42,132 nt of DNA, taken from positions 1-42,132 of the forward strand of contig JBJHBT010000033.1 in assembly GCA_050485645.1 (NCBI GenBank), given 5' to 3'. Shown piece after piece: positions 1-7,594 of this stretch (position 1 is the first letter of the stretch; each line of letters begins with the position of its first letter). The notes below the pieces were generated by a model. It was not told the origin of the DNA, searched no databases, and saw only the letters and a program-made list of their open reading frames with translations. The stretch comes from JBJHBP01 sp050485645. Its GTDB lineage: Bacteria > Pseudomonadota > Gammaproteobacteria > Steroidobacterales > Rariloculaceae. The translations under genes and the position numbers were made by a program.

Positions 1-112
1 AGCATCCCGCCTGAGTTTGTGGGCTCTTTCGGGTTTCGAGTGGGTTAAGCGGCATGAGGGTTGATCCCACGGAAGTCGAGTTTGCCGGCGAGCAGAAAGA
101 TAACGGTGCGGA

Positions 113-229
113 TTCCAGCGAACCGCCACCGCGGGTCAGGATCAGCAGGTCGCATTCGGCGCGGCGGTCGGCCAGTTCCAGCGTGCGTGCGATGTCCGCG
201 GAGGTTCGGGATGGCACCAGAATATCACT
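113..229 (-). pseudogene. xseA: Fragment of exodeoxyribonuclease VII large subunit
   Basis: Read on the minus strand, this stretch encodes a short open segment with the conserved XseA signature: an ADIARTLELADRRAECD-like helix followed by LLILTRGGGSLE. In intact XseA the GGGSLE is followed by an acidic-aromatic segment (EDLW-type); here the similarity stops at GGGSLE near position 113 and nothing of the family continues. On the other side similarity fades at about 220-229, exactly where a repeat shared with the upstream region of the second HEAT gene begins. Fewer than 40 codons survive out of a family length of about 400-450, so this is a rearrangement scar, not a gene. The flanking 1-112 contains nothing I recognise. 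Identification rests on the motif only. Confidence 0.6.
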
Positions 230-297
230 TCTCCCGTGCCATAGTGGTCTATTGTAAGAGGCGAGTGCTTCGGGACTTCCGGGTAGGAGATATGCGC
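223..297 (+). repeat. Upstream repeat, copy A (75 bp)
   Basis: This block lies directly before the first HEAT-repeat gene and matches, at the same 75-base length, the block before the second gene (1669-1743). Both begin TATCACTTCTCC and share GAGTGCTTCGGGA followed by the AGGAGATA ribosome binding site. The duplication therefore included the leader or promoter, not only the coding region. The middle of the block has diverged more than its two ends. Confidence 0.75.
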
Positions 298-1296
298 ATG
301 CGCATCAGTTTCCTGATTCTGCTGTCAGTGGTGTTGCCGTCAGTGGCAAGTGCCACGATCGTGGATGGATTTGACGTTACCACGTATACCCGTGACGCAG
401 ACCTGATTGTCGTGGGAACGGTGACGAGCATCGAGGTTCAGGGCGACACGACCGTAGTCCTCAGGAGCGGATACGAAGTGGCCGGGCGGAGCAGGCTGGC
501 CACGCTATCTGTCGATCAGGTTCTGAAGGGATCGCCAGTGGGTGCGAACATTACTTTTCGATTCGACCTAACGAGGGAGTTTACCGGTTACCGCTCGGTA
601 TCCGAAGGTGACTTCAAAGTCCTTTTTCTGCGGGAGGTCGATGGAGAATACAGGTTCCTCTCTCCTAGTAATCCTGGCATCACCGCGGTACCAGGGTCCC
701 AGGGCCGCGGCGCGGATGCATATGAGAGAGTGCTGAATCTGTTAGCGGATGGACTGCGAATCAGCGCGACTCCTGGGGTGAAGGTGGAGATTCTGGAAGC
801 GATCCGGGGGGGCGATGACCCGATAGCCATGGATGCACGCAACGCAGTGTCCGGCGATCCCGACCCCGAGGTCCGGCTGCGGGCACTCAGCCAGCTACTG
901 TGGTTCGGTCAGATAGAAGCGCTGCCGGCGGCGGAAGCCGCGCTGACTGACAGGACGCTTGATCCGTATCTCTTGGCTCTCTTACGACACGGCATCGAAG
1001 GGGGGATTCGCAGCGAGACGGCACTTCCGATACTGGAACGTCTGTTGCTATTTCCTGAAGCTGAAACTCGGCGTGCCGCAGCGAGGACTATGAGGTTCAT
1101 AGAGTCCACACTGATCATCGAACCGCTGACTCGGGCACTCGACGACAGCGATTTTAGCGTGCGCCTGGCCGCCGTTCAGGGACTCGCAAGGGCATTCGAC
1201 GAACCGAATCTGTATGCTGCCAGCCCAGGATTCCGCAACGATGAGCAACGCTACATCGAACCTCTAAGATCACTAATTTCAACCCTGGACCGCTGA
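298..1296 (+). CDS. Secreted HEAT-repeat protein, paralog A
   Basis: The protein has 332 residues. The N-terminus (MRISFLILLSVVLPSVASA) is a signal peptide, so it should be exported. The region up to about residue 150 contains a TRDADLIVVGTVTSIE block typical of exported proteins of unknown role. The C-terminal half contains HEAT-like helical repeats (LPILERLLLFPEAETRRAAA, then LIIEPLTRALDD and VRLAAVQGLARA), a scaffold for protein contacts. I chose ATG 298 over ATG 292 because the AGGAGA at 285-290 is 7 bases upstream, as in the paralog at 1744, and because the signal peptides then align. The frame is open back to 61, but that stretch overlaps the xseA scrap and is not coding. No enzymatic motif is seen and function is unknown. 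Confidence 0.85.
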   Translation: MRISFLILLSVVLPSVASATIVDGFDVTTYTRDADLIVVGTVTSIEVQGDTTVVLRSGYEVAGRSRLATLSVDQVLKGSPVGANITFRFDLTREFTGYRSVSEGDFKVLFLREVDGEYRFLSPSNPGITAVPGSQGRGADAYERVLNLLADGLRISATPGVKVEILEAIRGGDDPIAMDARNAVSGDPDPEVRLRALSQLLWFGQIEALPAAEAALTDRTLDPYLLALLRHGIEGGIRSETALPILERLLLFPEAETRRAAARTMRFIESTLIIEPLTRALDDSDFSVRLAAVQGLARAFDEPNLYAASPGFRNDEQRYIEPLRSLISTLDR

Positions 1297-1444
1297 TCCA
1301 GACGGATCAAACGTCGCACCACTCACCCACGCATCTGACGACCATGCAATCACTTTCCTGGCAACACATTGCCAGACTCCTGCTGCAGTCCGGGGCTCCC
1401 GCGTATGTACCCCGCTGAAGAAGGCCGGGATTCGAGAGTCTTGA

Positions 1445-1526
1445 GCAGGAGATACATGCAATGCGTACCAGCTTTTTCTTCCTCTTGTCGATCGGTGTCA
1501 CGCCCTCGCAGTACAGTACTCCGTAA
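1445..1526 (+). pseudogene. Remnant of a third HEAT-paralog start
   Basis: An AGGAGATA ribosome binding site at about 1448 precedes ATG 1461, which opens a 21-codon frame ending at TAA 1524-1526. Its product (MRTSFFFLLSIGVTPSQ...) closely resembles the signal peptide MRNGFLFLLSMVLPS of the gene starting at 1744, with the same site-to-ATG arrangement. Nothing of the mature protein follows. The simplest reading is a third tandem copy deleted down to its leader and signal codons. The rest of the 1297-1743 gap holds no gene I can support, only repeat copy B at its right end. Confidence 0.55.
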
Positions 1527-1668
1527 CGTTGAGTTTTACAGACAGTTCTACTAAATTGAGCATAGCGTCAGGCGAGAGAATTGTGTCACTTTCCGGAACC
1601 AGCGGGAGTTCCGTCATCGTCACCAGTACTTGGATGAGCACCGCTCAAAGTGAGCTGCAGATCGTTAG

Positions 1669-1743
1669 TATCACTTCTCCTGTGCCATTAAGGGACTGCC
1701 GGGAACGGTGAGTGCTTCGGGAATTCAGGCAGGAGATAGGCAA
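1669..1743 (+). repeat. Upstream repeat, copy B (75 bp)
   Basis: This is the counterpart of the block at 223-297, again ending directly at the start codon of a HEAT-repeat gene and again carrying TATCACTTCTCC, GAGTGCTTCGGGA and AGGAGATA. The matching length and end points show that the duplicated unit was leader plus gene. Confidence 0.75.
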
Positions 1744-2748
1744 ATGCGCAACGGTTTCCTGTTTCTGCTGTCCATGGTGTTGCCATCAGTTGCCGGTGCC
1801 GTGATCGTGCCCGGGCACGACGTTACCGGAATGACTCGCGACGCGGATCTGATCATCGTGGGAACGGTGACGAGCATCGAGCTGCAAGGCGACACAACTA
1901 CTATCCGTGAGGGCGGGAGCGGGATCGAAATCCCCGCAACGGCAGCGGTTGCCATGATGACCGTGGACCAGGTCCTGAAGGGCGAAGCGGTAAGTGGGCG
2001 AATCGCCGTTCGGCTTTACCTGCCCCACCAGTTCGCAGGTTATGGCGCGGTATCGGAGGGTGACTTCAAAGTCTATTTTCTGCGGGAAGCCGATGGAGAA
2101 TACAGATTCGTCTCTGCCTACACGCCTGGCATCACCGCCGTTCCTGGCGCACAGGGCCGCGGGGCCGATCCGTTCGCAAGAGTCCTGAGTCTATTGGCGG
2201 ATGGACTGCGAATGGGCACAAATCCTCAGGTGAAAATTGAGACGTTGCAAGAGATCCGTGGAATCGACAGTCCGATAGCGATTGAAGGTTTGAACGCCGC
2301 TTCATTGGATTCCGACCAGACGGTTCGGATTATCGCTGTCAGCTATCTGCTATGGCTGGATCAGCTCGACGCTTTGCCGGTCGCGGAAGCCGCACTGGCT
2401 GACGCGACGCTTGATCCCCGGCTTCTCGCCTACTTGCGGCATGGTATCGAGCGCGGCATTCGAGACGAAAGAGCAATACCGGTACTGGCGCGGCTTCTGC
2501 TGTTCCCGGAGGCTGAAACTCGGCGTGCTGCGGCGAGAGCCATGCGGTATATAGAATCTCCTCTGATCATCGAGCCTCTGAGGCAGGCGCTTGATGACCG
2601 CAACGCTGAAGTCCGTCTGGCAGCTGTACGTGGTCTCGCAATGGCTGTGGGTGAACAATCATTATTTCCGGGTGACGATGTATTTCACAACGATGAGCAG
2701 CGTTTCATCGAGCCTCTGAGATCACTCGCTTCAACCCTGGATCGCTGA
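1744..2748 (+). CDS. Secreted HEAT-repeat protein, paralog B
   Basis: The protein has 334 residues and is collinear with paralog A (298-1296), identical at well over half of the positions by eye. It has a signal peptide (MRNGFLFLLSMVLPSVAGA), the conserved TRDADLIIVGTVTSIE block, a VSEGDFKVYFLRE segment, and C-terminal HEAT-like repeats (LLLFPEAETRRAAARAMRYI, LIIEPLRQALDD, VRLAAVRGLAMA). ATG 1744 lies 7 bases after AGGAGA. Divergence is greatest around residues 55-80, where the paralogs may differ in ligand. Both copies keep an intact frame, so both are probably functional or only recently redundant. No catalytic motif is seen. A role in binding or assembly in the periplasm is an inference from the fold. 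Confidence 0.85.
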   Translation: MRNGFLFLLSMVLPSVAGAVIVPGHDVTGMTRDADLIIVGTVTSIELQGDTTTIREGGSGIEIPATAAVAMMTVDQVLKGEAVSGRIAVRLYLPHQFAGYGAVSEGDFKVYFLREADGEYRFVSAYTPGITAVPGAQGRGADPFARVLSLLADGLRMGTNPQVKIETLQEIRGIDSPIAIEGLNAASLDSDQTVRIIAVSYLLWLDQLDALPVAEAALADATLDPRLLAYLRHGIERGIRDERAIPVLARLLLFPEAETRRAAARAMRYIESPLIIEPLRQALDDRNAEVRLAAVRGLAMAVGEQSLFPGDDVFHNDEQRFIEPLRSLASTLDR

Positions 2749-3171
2749 GCGCCGTACAAGGCGCCCTCTGATCGAACCGAAGCGAGTATCTGGCGGTGCG
2801 AGCGGTTACTGTGCCAGAAGGGGCAGGTTGTCGTGGGGAACCGGGCCTCATCGTTCGGCCCCAACGACACTCCGTCTGGTCCGTATGCTCCGACCATCAC
2901 CACGCCGACTGCTTACGATCCCTGTGGCGCATATGTCCCAGGCACCAACGCACTCGCAGGAGTACACAGCCATCCGTATTTCCAGAACCTTCTTCGAAGG
3001 TGACCACGCGCGAAACCGATCTGCAGCGCGCGAAAGGCTGGCGAAGGCTCGCGCAGCACACCGCGGCTGTTCGAAGCCAGGCAGTCGTTCTGATCGGCCC
3101 GCGCAGACCGGCGCTGGGTTGGCATGCCGGGCGTCGAATTCAGCCGGACACTCGGACGCCACCGACGGCGT
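2749..3171 (+). other. Gene-poor gap with a possible gene remnant (2824-3003)
   Basis: No complete gene is recognisable in these 423 bases. One plus-strand frame, 2824-3003, reads like the tail of a real protein: QVVVGNRASSFGPNDTP, a Thr/Pro-rich stretch, then YDPCGAYVPGTNALAGVHSHPYF and a stop. The HSHP at 2965-2976 resembles the HxHP motif of JAB-like and DUF4329-like C-terminal domains found in RHS and other polymorphic proteins. There is no convincing start or ribosome binding site. A decayed fragment is the best guess, and it could be chance. Confidence 0.3.
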
Positions 3172-4491
3172 TCAGAAGGTCCGCTGCAGACCGATATCGA
3201 TGCCGGTGCGGCGGTAGTTGAACAGCGGATCGCCGGAGACATTGAAAGAGCGGCGCGCCTCCACCGCCAGATACCAGCCATCCGTCAGCGGACGCAGTCC
3301 GCCCACCGTCAGTTCCGTCAACCGTTCGCTGCGCGTCACCGGAAGACGGCTGTAGCGGCTGATCCGGTAAGCCAGGCCGTAACGCATTTCCCATGATCCG
3401 GGCAACGGCTGGCGATAGCGGACAGCCACCCGCGTACGCCGCGGCGACACGCCCGGATCGTCACGGTGGTTGTATTCCATGTCCACGCTCCACTGCAGCA
3501 GCGCATTGCGCAGCACCTGATCCAGCGCCGCGCGAAGCAGCACCCGCCGGCCCGCGAGCCAGGAGAATTCTTCGCCGAGCTCGCTCACATTGTCGATGGC
3601 CGCGCGCAGCCCCAGCGTGATGCGATCACCGAGCGCCGAACGCGCATCAATAGTGATGCCCGTGCGCCGTTCAAAGCTCTCGCCATCCAGCGTCGCGAAG
3701 CTCAGGTGCAGACCGGGGTCGGCCTGCCAGCCGTTGTGAACGATGCGGTACGCCGCCGCCAGTCGTACGATGTTCTGATCAAAGCTGCGTGCGTCCGGGT
3801 AGCGCACCAGATACGCGCTGCCGTTGAACCGCGGCCCACCATCCGCGGCACGCGCAACGGCCAGCCAGGCGAACGCGTGAAGGTAGGCACTGCCGCCGCC
3901 ACCAACATCCTCGAGCAGCGTTTCATCGACCAGCAGAACGTTGCTGTCGTAACCGGCCGTCACGTCGACAAAGGCAAGTCCCGACCATGCGCCGCGCTGT
4001 GCCACAGCGCCCGCCGAGCCGGGATCCAATGTGCTCCGGCCGGGCGCGATCTCCGCCAACGCCTGCCCGGCCATGGCCACCAGCCCCGGATCGGCGTCGG
4101 CGGCCGAACGCACCGCATCGAAGGCGTCGGCCGCGTCGTCATCGCGCCGCAGCCGGACCAGCGTCAGACCAAGGTTGTAGGTGGCCAGTGCATGAAGCGC
4201 CGGAAAGCGCCGCGCAATGGCCTGGAACTGACGTCGTGCCGCGTCGTAGTCGCCGTGTCGGTAGCGACTGACGGCCAGGTTGAAATGCACTGCCGGTTCG
4301 TCCAGTCCCGCATCCAGTGCCGCCTGGAACCAGTTGGCGGCGTCCTGGTACTCGCCCGCGGCGAACGCGCTGCTGCCCGCCGCGAAGGCCGGTTGCGGAT
4401 CGTCAGGCTGTGCGGTGACCGTCTGAACCGTTGCGCAGATCGTCAGTATCAGCAACAGGCGAACGCCCGCCCTTGGAACGCCCGCCCTCAC
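3172..4491 (-). CDS. Exported TPR protein with C-terminal outer-membrane barrel
   Basis: The protein has 439 residues with a signal peptide (about 1-27, ending VTAQ). Residues about 33-165 form TPR-like repeats (AFAAGEYQDAANWFQAAL, AVHFNLAVSRYRHGDYDAARRQF, ATYNLGLTLVRLRRDDDAADAF). From about 170 the sequence becomes alternating, aromatic-rich beta strands beginning FVDVTAGYDSNV and ending in GIDIGLQRTF; the terminal Phe is the usual BAM recognition residue. This is the architecture of outer-membrane proteins with a periplasmic TPR neck (surface-lipoprotein-assembly-modifier-like). The GTG start overlaps the stop of the upstream gene (GTGA), so translation is probably coupled. It is last in the ECF sigma operon. 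Function is inferred from architecture only. Confidence 0.8.
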   Translation of the reverse strand: MRAGVPRAGVRLLLILTICATVQTVTAQPDDPQPAFAAGSSAFAAGEYQDAANWFQAALDAGLDEPAVHFNLAVSRYRHGDYDAARRQFQAIARRFPALHALATYNLGLTLVRLRRDDDAADAFDAVRSAADADPGLVAMAGQALAEIAPGRSTLDPGSAGAVAQRGAWSGLAFVDVTAGYDSNVLLVDETLLEDVGGGGSAYLHAFAWLAVARAADGGPRFNGSAYLVRYPDARSFDQNIVRLAAAYRIVHNGWQADPGLHLSFATLDGESFERRTGITIDARSALGDRITLGLRAAIDNVSELGEEFSWLAGRRVLLRAALDQVLRNALLQWSVDMEYNHRDDPGVSPRRTRVAVRYRQPLPGSWEMRYGLAYRISRYSRLPVTRSERLTELTVGGLRPLTDGWYLAVEARRSFNVSGDPLFNYRRTGIDIGLQRTF

Positions 4492-4964
4492 TGACCGGGC
4501 GGGCCGGCCTGGCCGGGTGGCCCGGGGTTCTCCGGTGACGACCGCGTATCCGGCCTGCGATCGCTGCCGCGGCCGGCATCTTCGCGCGCCTGCTCGGCGC
4601 GCTGCTGCCCGAACTCGCGGCCCAGTTCACGCGCCTCGGTGGCGGTATCCAATCCGTCCTGGCGACGCTGACGCGCCTGTTCAGCGGCTTCCGTACCATC
4701 GGCGCGCACGCCGGCACGCACCGGCGCAGGCAACGGAATGGTGCGCACCACCGCCTCCGGCCCGGTCGCGCCACGCGGCAGCAGGGTCATCGTCAGCTCC
4801 AGGCTTTCGGTCAGCGCCGGCGGCGGCGACGGTGGCGTCTCCACGGCATCGGCGCCCTCGTCGGCCGCCACGCCAACCGCCATCAGCAGCCAGGGCAGCA
4901 CGCACAGCCACGCCGCGCACGACGCGTACCGGGATTCCGCCATCTGCTCAGCAACCCGCTTCAT
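4488..4964 (-). CDS. Small exported protein of the sigma-factor operon
   Basis: The protein has 158 residues. ATG 4964 is preceded by GGAAGGA at a good distance; an in-frame start further upstream (5000) lacks a site. A hydrophobic stretch (CAAWLCVLPWLLMAVGVAA) ends near residue 35 and serves as a signal peptide or anchor. A beta-type block follows (LELTMTLLPRGATGPEAVV, then RTIPLPAP), then a charged Arg/Glu/Gln-rich helix (AEQARQRRQDGLDTATEARE) and a Pro/Gly tail ending in two GPPGQ units. I do not recognise the family. Its place between the anti-sigma factor and the TPR/barrel gene, overlapping the latter by 4 bases, suggests a periplasmic partner of that barrel protein. Confidence 0.7.
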   Translation of the reverse strand: MKRVAEQMAESRYASCAAWLCVLPWLLMAVGVAADEGADAVETPPSPPPALTESLELTMTLLPRGATGPEAVVRTIPLPAPVRAGVRADGTEAAEQARQRRQDGLDTATEARELGREFGQQRAEQAREDAGRGSDRRPDTRSSPENPGPPGQAGPPGQ

Positions 4965-5054
4965 AGTCACATTCCTTCCGGCGTATCGATCGCCGGCCAC
5001 AGATCCTGGGATGCACTTGTCCGTCCGAGTCCACGTTGGGCCACGCGGCGATTC

Positions 5055-5792
5055 CTACACCCTGGTCCGCACGTCGACAACGAATGTCCGCCGCCGGTCC
5101 TGATGCACCACCTCCACCAGCACCTGGCCGGCGCCGGCGCGCTGCGCCACCACCGGCAGTGTCAATCGATTCATGCCGCGGTCGAGGTCGGTGCGCCAGC
5201 TCAGCTCGCGCTGTCCCTCGAAACCGGCCAGAACCACCGAGCCGCTGAGCAGCACGCGAATTTCAACGTTCGTCAGCGCCTCGGCGGACTCCATCGCGAT
5301 CGATACGTCACGCGTTTCGTGCAGCACCATGGTGAGCTGCGGCACCACAGTCGACAGCGGCGGCTGCGGTACATCCGAACGCAGCCACAGCACGGCCACG
5401 ACAACGCTGGCGGCCAATGCCATCCCGGCGGCGAGCCCCGTCCAGAAGCCATGCCGGTACCGCGACACCGATCCCGGCACGGATGCCGACGCAGCGTCCT
5501 GCGGAACCGCGTGCGACGCATCGTGCGACGCGTCGCCCTGCCCTGCCCCGGCGTGCCCGGCCGCGGCAGTTGCGGCGGCGCGCACCGCGGCACGCACCGC
5601 CCGCTCAAACGCCCCGTCCGTCGGCTGCGGCACAGGCTGCCGGCGCTCGGCCGCGAGCAACCGCAGCGCGGCGAGTGCGTCGCGACAGGAACGGCACTGC
5701 GCCGCGTGCTGCATCAGCGGGCTGTGCGGCGGCAGATTCGGATCGGCCGTCGCATCCAGTCCCTCGAGAAACGCCTCGCACCTCATGATCAT
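5055..5792 (-). CDS. Anti-sigma factor with zinc-finger (ZAS) motif
   Basis: The protein has 245 residues. The cytoplasmic N-terminus carries the zinc-binding anti-sigma motif HxxxCxxC (His29, Cys33, Cys36), which in this family holds the sigma factor inactive. One transmembrane helix lies at about residues 116-137 (FWTGLAAGMALAASVVVAVLWL). The periplasmic part (LTNVEIRVLLSGSVVLAGFE) ends in a beta-rich segment that could sense the envelope state. ATG 5792 overlaps the sigma gene stop (ATGA), the usual coupling that keeps sigma and anti-sigma balanced, and GGGGG lies just upstream. An Ala/His/Asp-rich linker precedes the membrane helix. Confidence 0.88.
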   Translation of the reverse strand: MIMRCEAFLEGLDATADPNLPPHSPLMQHAAQCRSCRDALAALRLLAAERRQPVPQPTDGAFERAVRAAVRAAATAAAGHAGAGQGDASHDASHAVPQDAASASVPGSVSRYRHGFWTGLAAGMALAASVVVAVLWLRSDVPQPPLSTVVPQLTMVLHETRDVSIAMESAEALTNVEIRVLLSGSVVLAGFEGQRELSWRTDLDRGMNRLTLPVVAQRAGAGQVLVEVVHQDRRRTFVVDVRTRV

Positions 5793-6370
5793 GTCCCCCG
5801 TGGTGCGCCACTTCCGGCCTGCGTTGCCGCGGGCAACTGTTCACGCTGCAACAGCCGTCCCAGCCGCACCCGCGCCCGATGCAATCGCGACTTCACCGTG
5901 CCTTCCTTCAGTCCGGTCAGTACGGTGAGTTCGCGCAACGAATACCCTTCCACGTCATGCATCGCCAGCAGCATCTGCTGGTCGCGGTCCAGATACTGCC
6001 AGGCCCGTTCCAGCTGCTGCGCCGTATCGGCCCGCTCCGCCGCCTGATCGGGTTCCGGCGACTCGCTGGCCGGCGTGACGCCGGCAATCTCCAAAGACAC
6101 CACATGCCGGCGTTCGTAACGACGCGTCCAGTCCACGAACAGCCGATACATCACCCGGATCATCCAGCTGTGCGGCTTCTCCAGCGCCACCAGCTCTTCC
6201 AGCCGTGGAAACGCGCGTACGCACAGCTCCTGCACCAGATCCTCGGCATCCTGCTGCGACCGTGTCCAGCGGAACGCCAGACGGAACAGCAAGGCGTAGT
6301 GAGGCCTCAGCAACGCCTCAAAGCGCCGCGCGTCGGACCCGCCACCATCGATTACGGTCAATCGGCTCAT
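5789..6370 (-). CDS. ECF-family RNA polymerase sigma factor
   Basis: The protein has 193 residues from ATG 6370. Region 2 covers about residues 15-85 (FRLAFRWTRSQQDAEDLVQE, then FPRLEELVALEKPHSWMIRV). Region 4 covers about 120-175 (YSLRELTVLTGLKEGTVKSR, then LHRARVRLGRLL), a helix-turn-helix that reads the -35 element. It directs transcription of a small regulon and is held by the anti-sigma factor encoded next. The frame is open to 6463, but the proposed ECF promoter (6399-6424) lies inside that extension, which argues for the start at 6370 (about 20-25 bases of leader). The site before 6370 is weak. It heads a four-gene operon running down to 3172. Confidence 0.9.
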   Translation of the reverse strand: MSRLTVIDGGGSDARRFEALLRPHYALLFRLAFRWTRSQQDAEDLVQELCVRAFPRLEELVALEKPHSWMIRVMYRLFVDWTRRYERRHVVSLEIAGVTPASESPEPDQAAERADTAQQLERAWQYLDRDQQMLLAMHDVEGYSLRELTVLTGLKEGTVKSRLHRARVRLGRLLQREQLPAATQAGSGAPRGT

Positions 6371-6398
6371 GTGCCGGTCATCATGTGGTCGTGCGCTT

Positions 6399-6424
6399 AC
6401 ACGATTCAAGCGCGAATCGGTTCC
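6399..6424 (-). promoter_or_regulatory. ECF-type promoter of the sigma operon
   Basis: Read on the minus strand, GGAACC (6424-6419) is followed by 15 bases and then CGTGT (6403-6399). The longer block GGGAACCGATT-N12-GTGT recurs at 6501-6527 on the plus strand with identical spacing. GGAAC is the classic -35 core of ECF sigma factors. Transcription would start near 6390, about 20 bases before the sigma start codon, implying autoregulation. Confidence 0.7.
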
Positions 6425-6501
6425 CGATTTCTTCGCGGCTGACTGTCGTGGCGGCCGTTTCACCCTTTTGACGTCTGTTTTGCTTGTTATGTTAAAAACA
6501 G

Positions 6502-6527
6502 GGAACCGATTGCGCCCTCATCCGTGT
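6502..6527 (+). promoter_or_regulatory. ECF-type promoter of the lipoprotein gene
   Basis: GGAACC (6502-6507), a 15-base spacer and CGTGT (6523-6527) repeat the layout of the minus-strand site at 6399-6424, including the shared GGGAACCGATT. It lies about 75 bases before the lipoprotein ATG at 6603. The identical spacing on both strands of one gap suggests that a single sigma factor reads both. Confidence 0.7.
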
Positions 6528-6602
6528 GTAGCAACAACGATCGATCAGGCGGCACCCGCGCATTGCGCCGGCCTTGACGTTCATCAAACAAGGGAGCTGA
6601 CC

Positions 6603-7535
6603 ATGCAACGCATCGATATAGCCCGGACGCCACGGTGGCTGACGCCGCTGCTGGCCGGCACCGCCGCGCTGACGCTGACCGCCTGCTCCGGTAGCGGTGG
6701 CGATCCGATCATCGGCGATCCTCAATCGGGCCGGCTGTCCGTATCGCTGATGGATGCGCCGGTGGATGACGTGGCCGAGCTGTGGTTGCGCATCCACACC
6801 ATCCGCGTGAAATCCGAGGGCGATGGACCGCCTGCGGAGTTCGTGCTCGACCCGGCGCTGGACGTGGACCTGCTGACACTGGACGAAGACAGCGCCGTGC
6901 TGCTGCTCGACGAGGAGCCGGTGGCACCTGGCCCCTACGAGTGGATCGAACTGGTCGTGGACGCCGAATTCGACGGCATCTACGACTCGTATGTCCTGAC
7001 CCACACCGGCGGGCAGCACGAGGTGCGCGTACCCAGCGGCAGCGTACGACTGGTAAGCGGCTTCACGGTACCGGCCAACGGCCACACGCGCTTTCTGATC
7101 GACTGGGATACGCGCCGCGGCCTGGTGAACCCGCCGGGACTGCCCGGCTACCTGCTGAGACCGGCGTTCCGCATCATGGACCTCAACGCGGTGGGTGTGC
7201 TCAGCGGCACTGTCGCCACCGATCAGGTGCTGGACGCGAGCTGCACCAATGACCTGAGTCTGGATCTGGGCAACGCGGTGTATGTATACGACGGCTTCGA
7301 TGTCGCCCCGTTCGATGTGGACGGCACTGAACCCGATCCCGTGGCAATCATCAACGTGAAACAGAACACCGACGGCGACTACGTGTATTCCACGCTGCTA
7401 ACACCGGGCGAGTACACCGTTGCGTTCACCTGCCAGGCCAGCGACGACCACCCCGACGAAGTCGACGACATCGAGTTTGTCGCCCCGACCAATGTCGAGA
7501 TCGTGGCCGACGGCGAACACGAGGTGGATTTCTGA
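6603..7535 (+). CDS. DUF4382-type lipoprotein
   Basis: The protein has 310 residues. ATG 6603 follows AAGGGAG. The signal peptide ends in the lipobox LTAC with Cys28 as the lipidation site; the +2 residue is Ser, not Asp, so outer-membrane sorting is expected. The next segment (GRLSVSLMDAPVDDVAELWL) is the hallmark of DUF4382 domains, and the domain runs to about residue 190 (ending around RPAFRIMDLNAVG). The C-terminal part is a beta-sandwich-like extension (VLSGTVATDQVL, then TLLTPGEYTVAFTCQASDD), Asp-rich and possibly calcium-binding. The gene faces the ECF sigma gene and has a matching ECF promoter, so it is the best candidate target outside the sigma operon. Its biochemical role is unknown. 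Confidence 0.85.
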   Translation: MQRIDIARTPRWLTPLLAGTAALTLTACSGSGGDPIIGDPQSGRLSVSLMDAPVDDVAELWLRIHTIRVKSEGDGPPAEFVLDPALDVDLLTLDEDSAVLLLDEEPVAPGPYEWIELVVDAEFDGIYDSYVLTHTGGQHEVRVPSGSVRLVSGFTVPANGHTRFLIDWDTRRGLVNPPGLPGYLLRPAFRIMDLNAVGVLSGTVATDQVLDASCTNDLSLDLGNAVYVYDGFDVAPFDVDGTEPDPVAIINVKQNTDGDYVYSTLLTPGEYTVAFTCQASDDHPDEVDDIEFVAPTNVEIVADGEHEVDF

Positions 7536-7594
7536 GGACTGACTGATCCGGCGGCGGGTACTCCAACTCCGGATGGCACACGAGCGATGCGGAC

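Noticed and set aside
1..112. Possible mobile-element end at the left edge
   Set aside because: No inverted repeat or transposase similarity could be established from 112 bases.
61..297. N-terminal extension of the first HEAT gene from a TTG
   Set aside because: The extension overlaps the xseA fragment and the leader repeat, and would bury the signal peptide.
3466..4494. Plus-strand frame of 342 codons opposite the TPR-barrel gene
   Set aside because: It has no ribosome site or domain and lies wholly inside a well-supported gene on the other strand.
5103..6047. Plus-strand frame opposite the anti-sigma and sigma genes
   Set aside because: Its composition is His/Arg/Pro-rich; it is a shadow of two genes with clear family motifs.
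6371..6463. N-terminal extension of the sigma factor
   Set aside because: The extension covers the proposed ECF promoter and lacks a ribosome site; family lengths fit a start at 6370.
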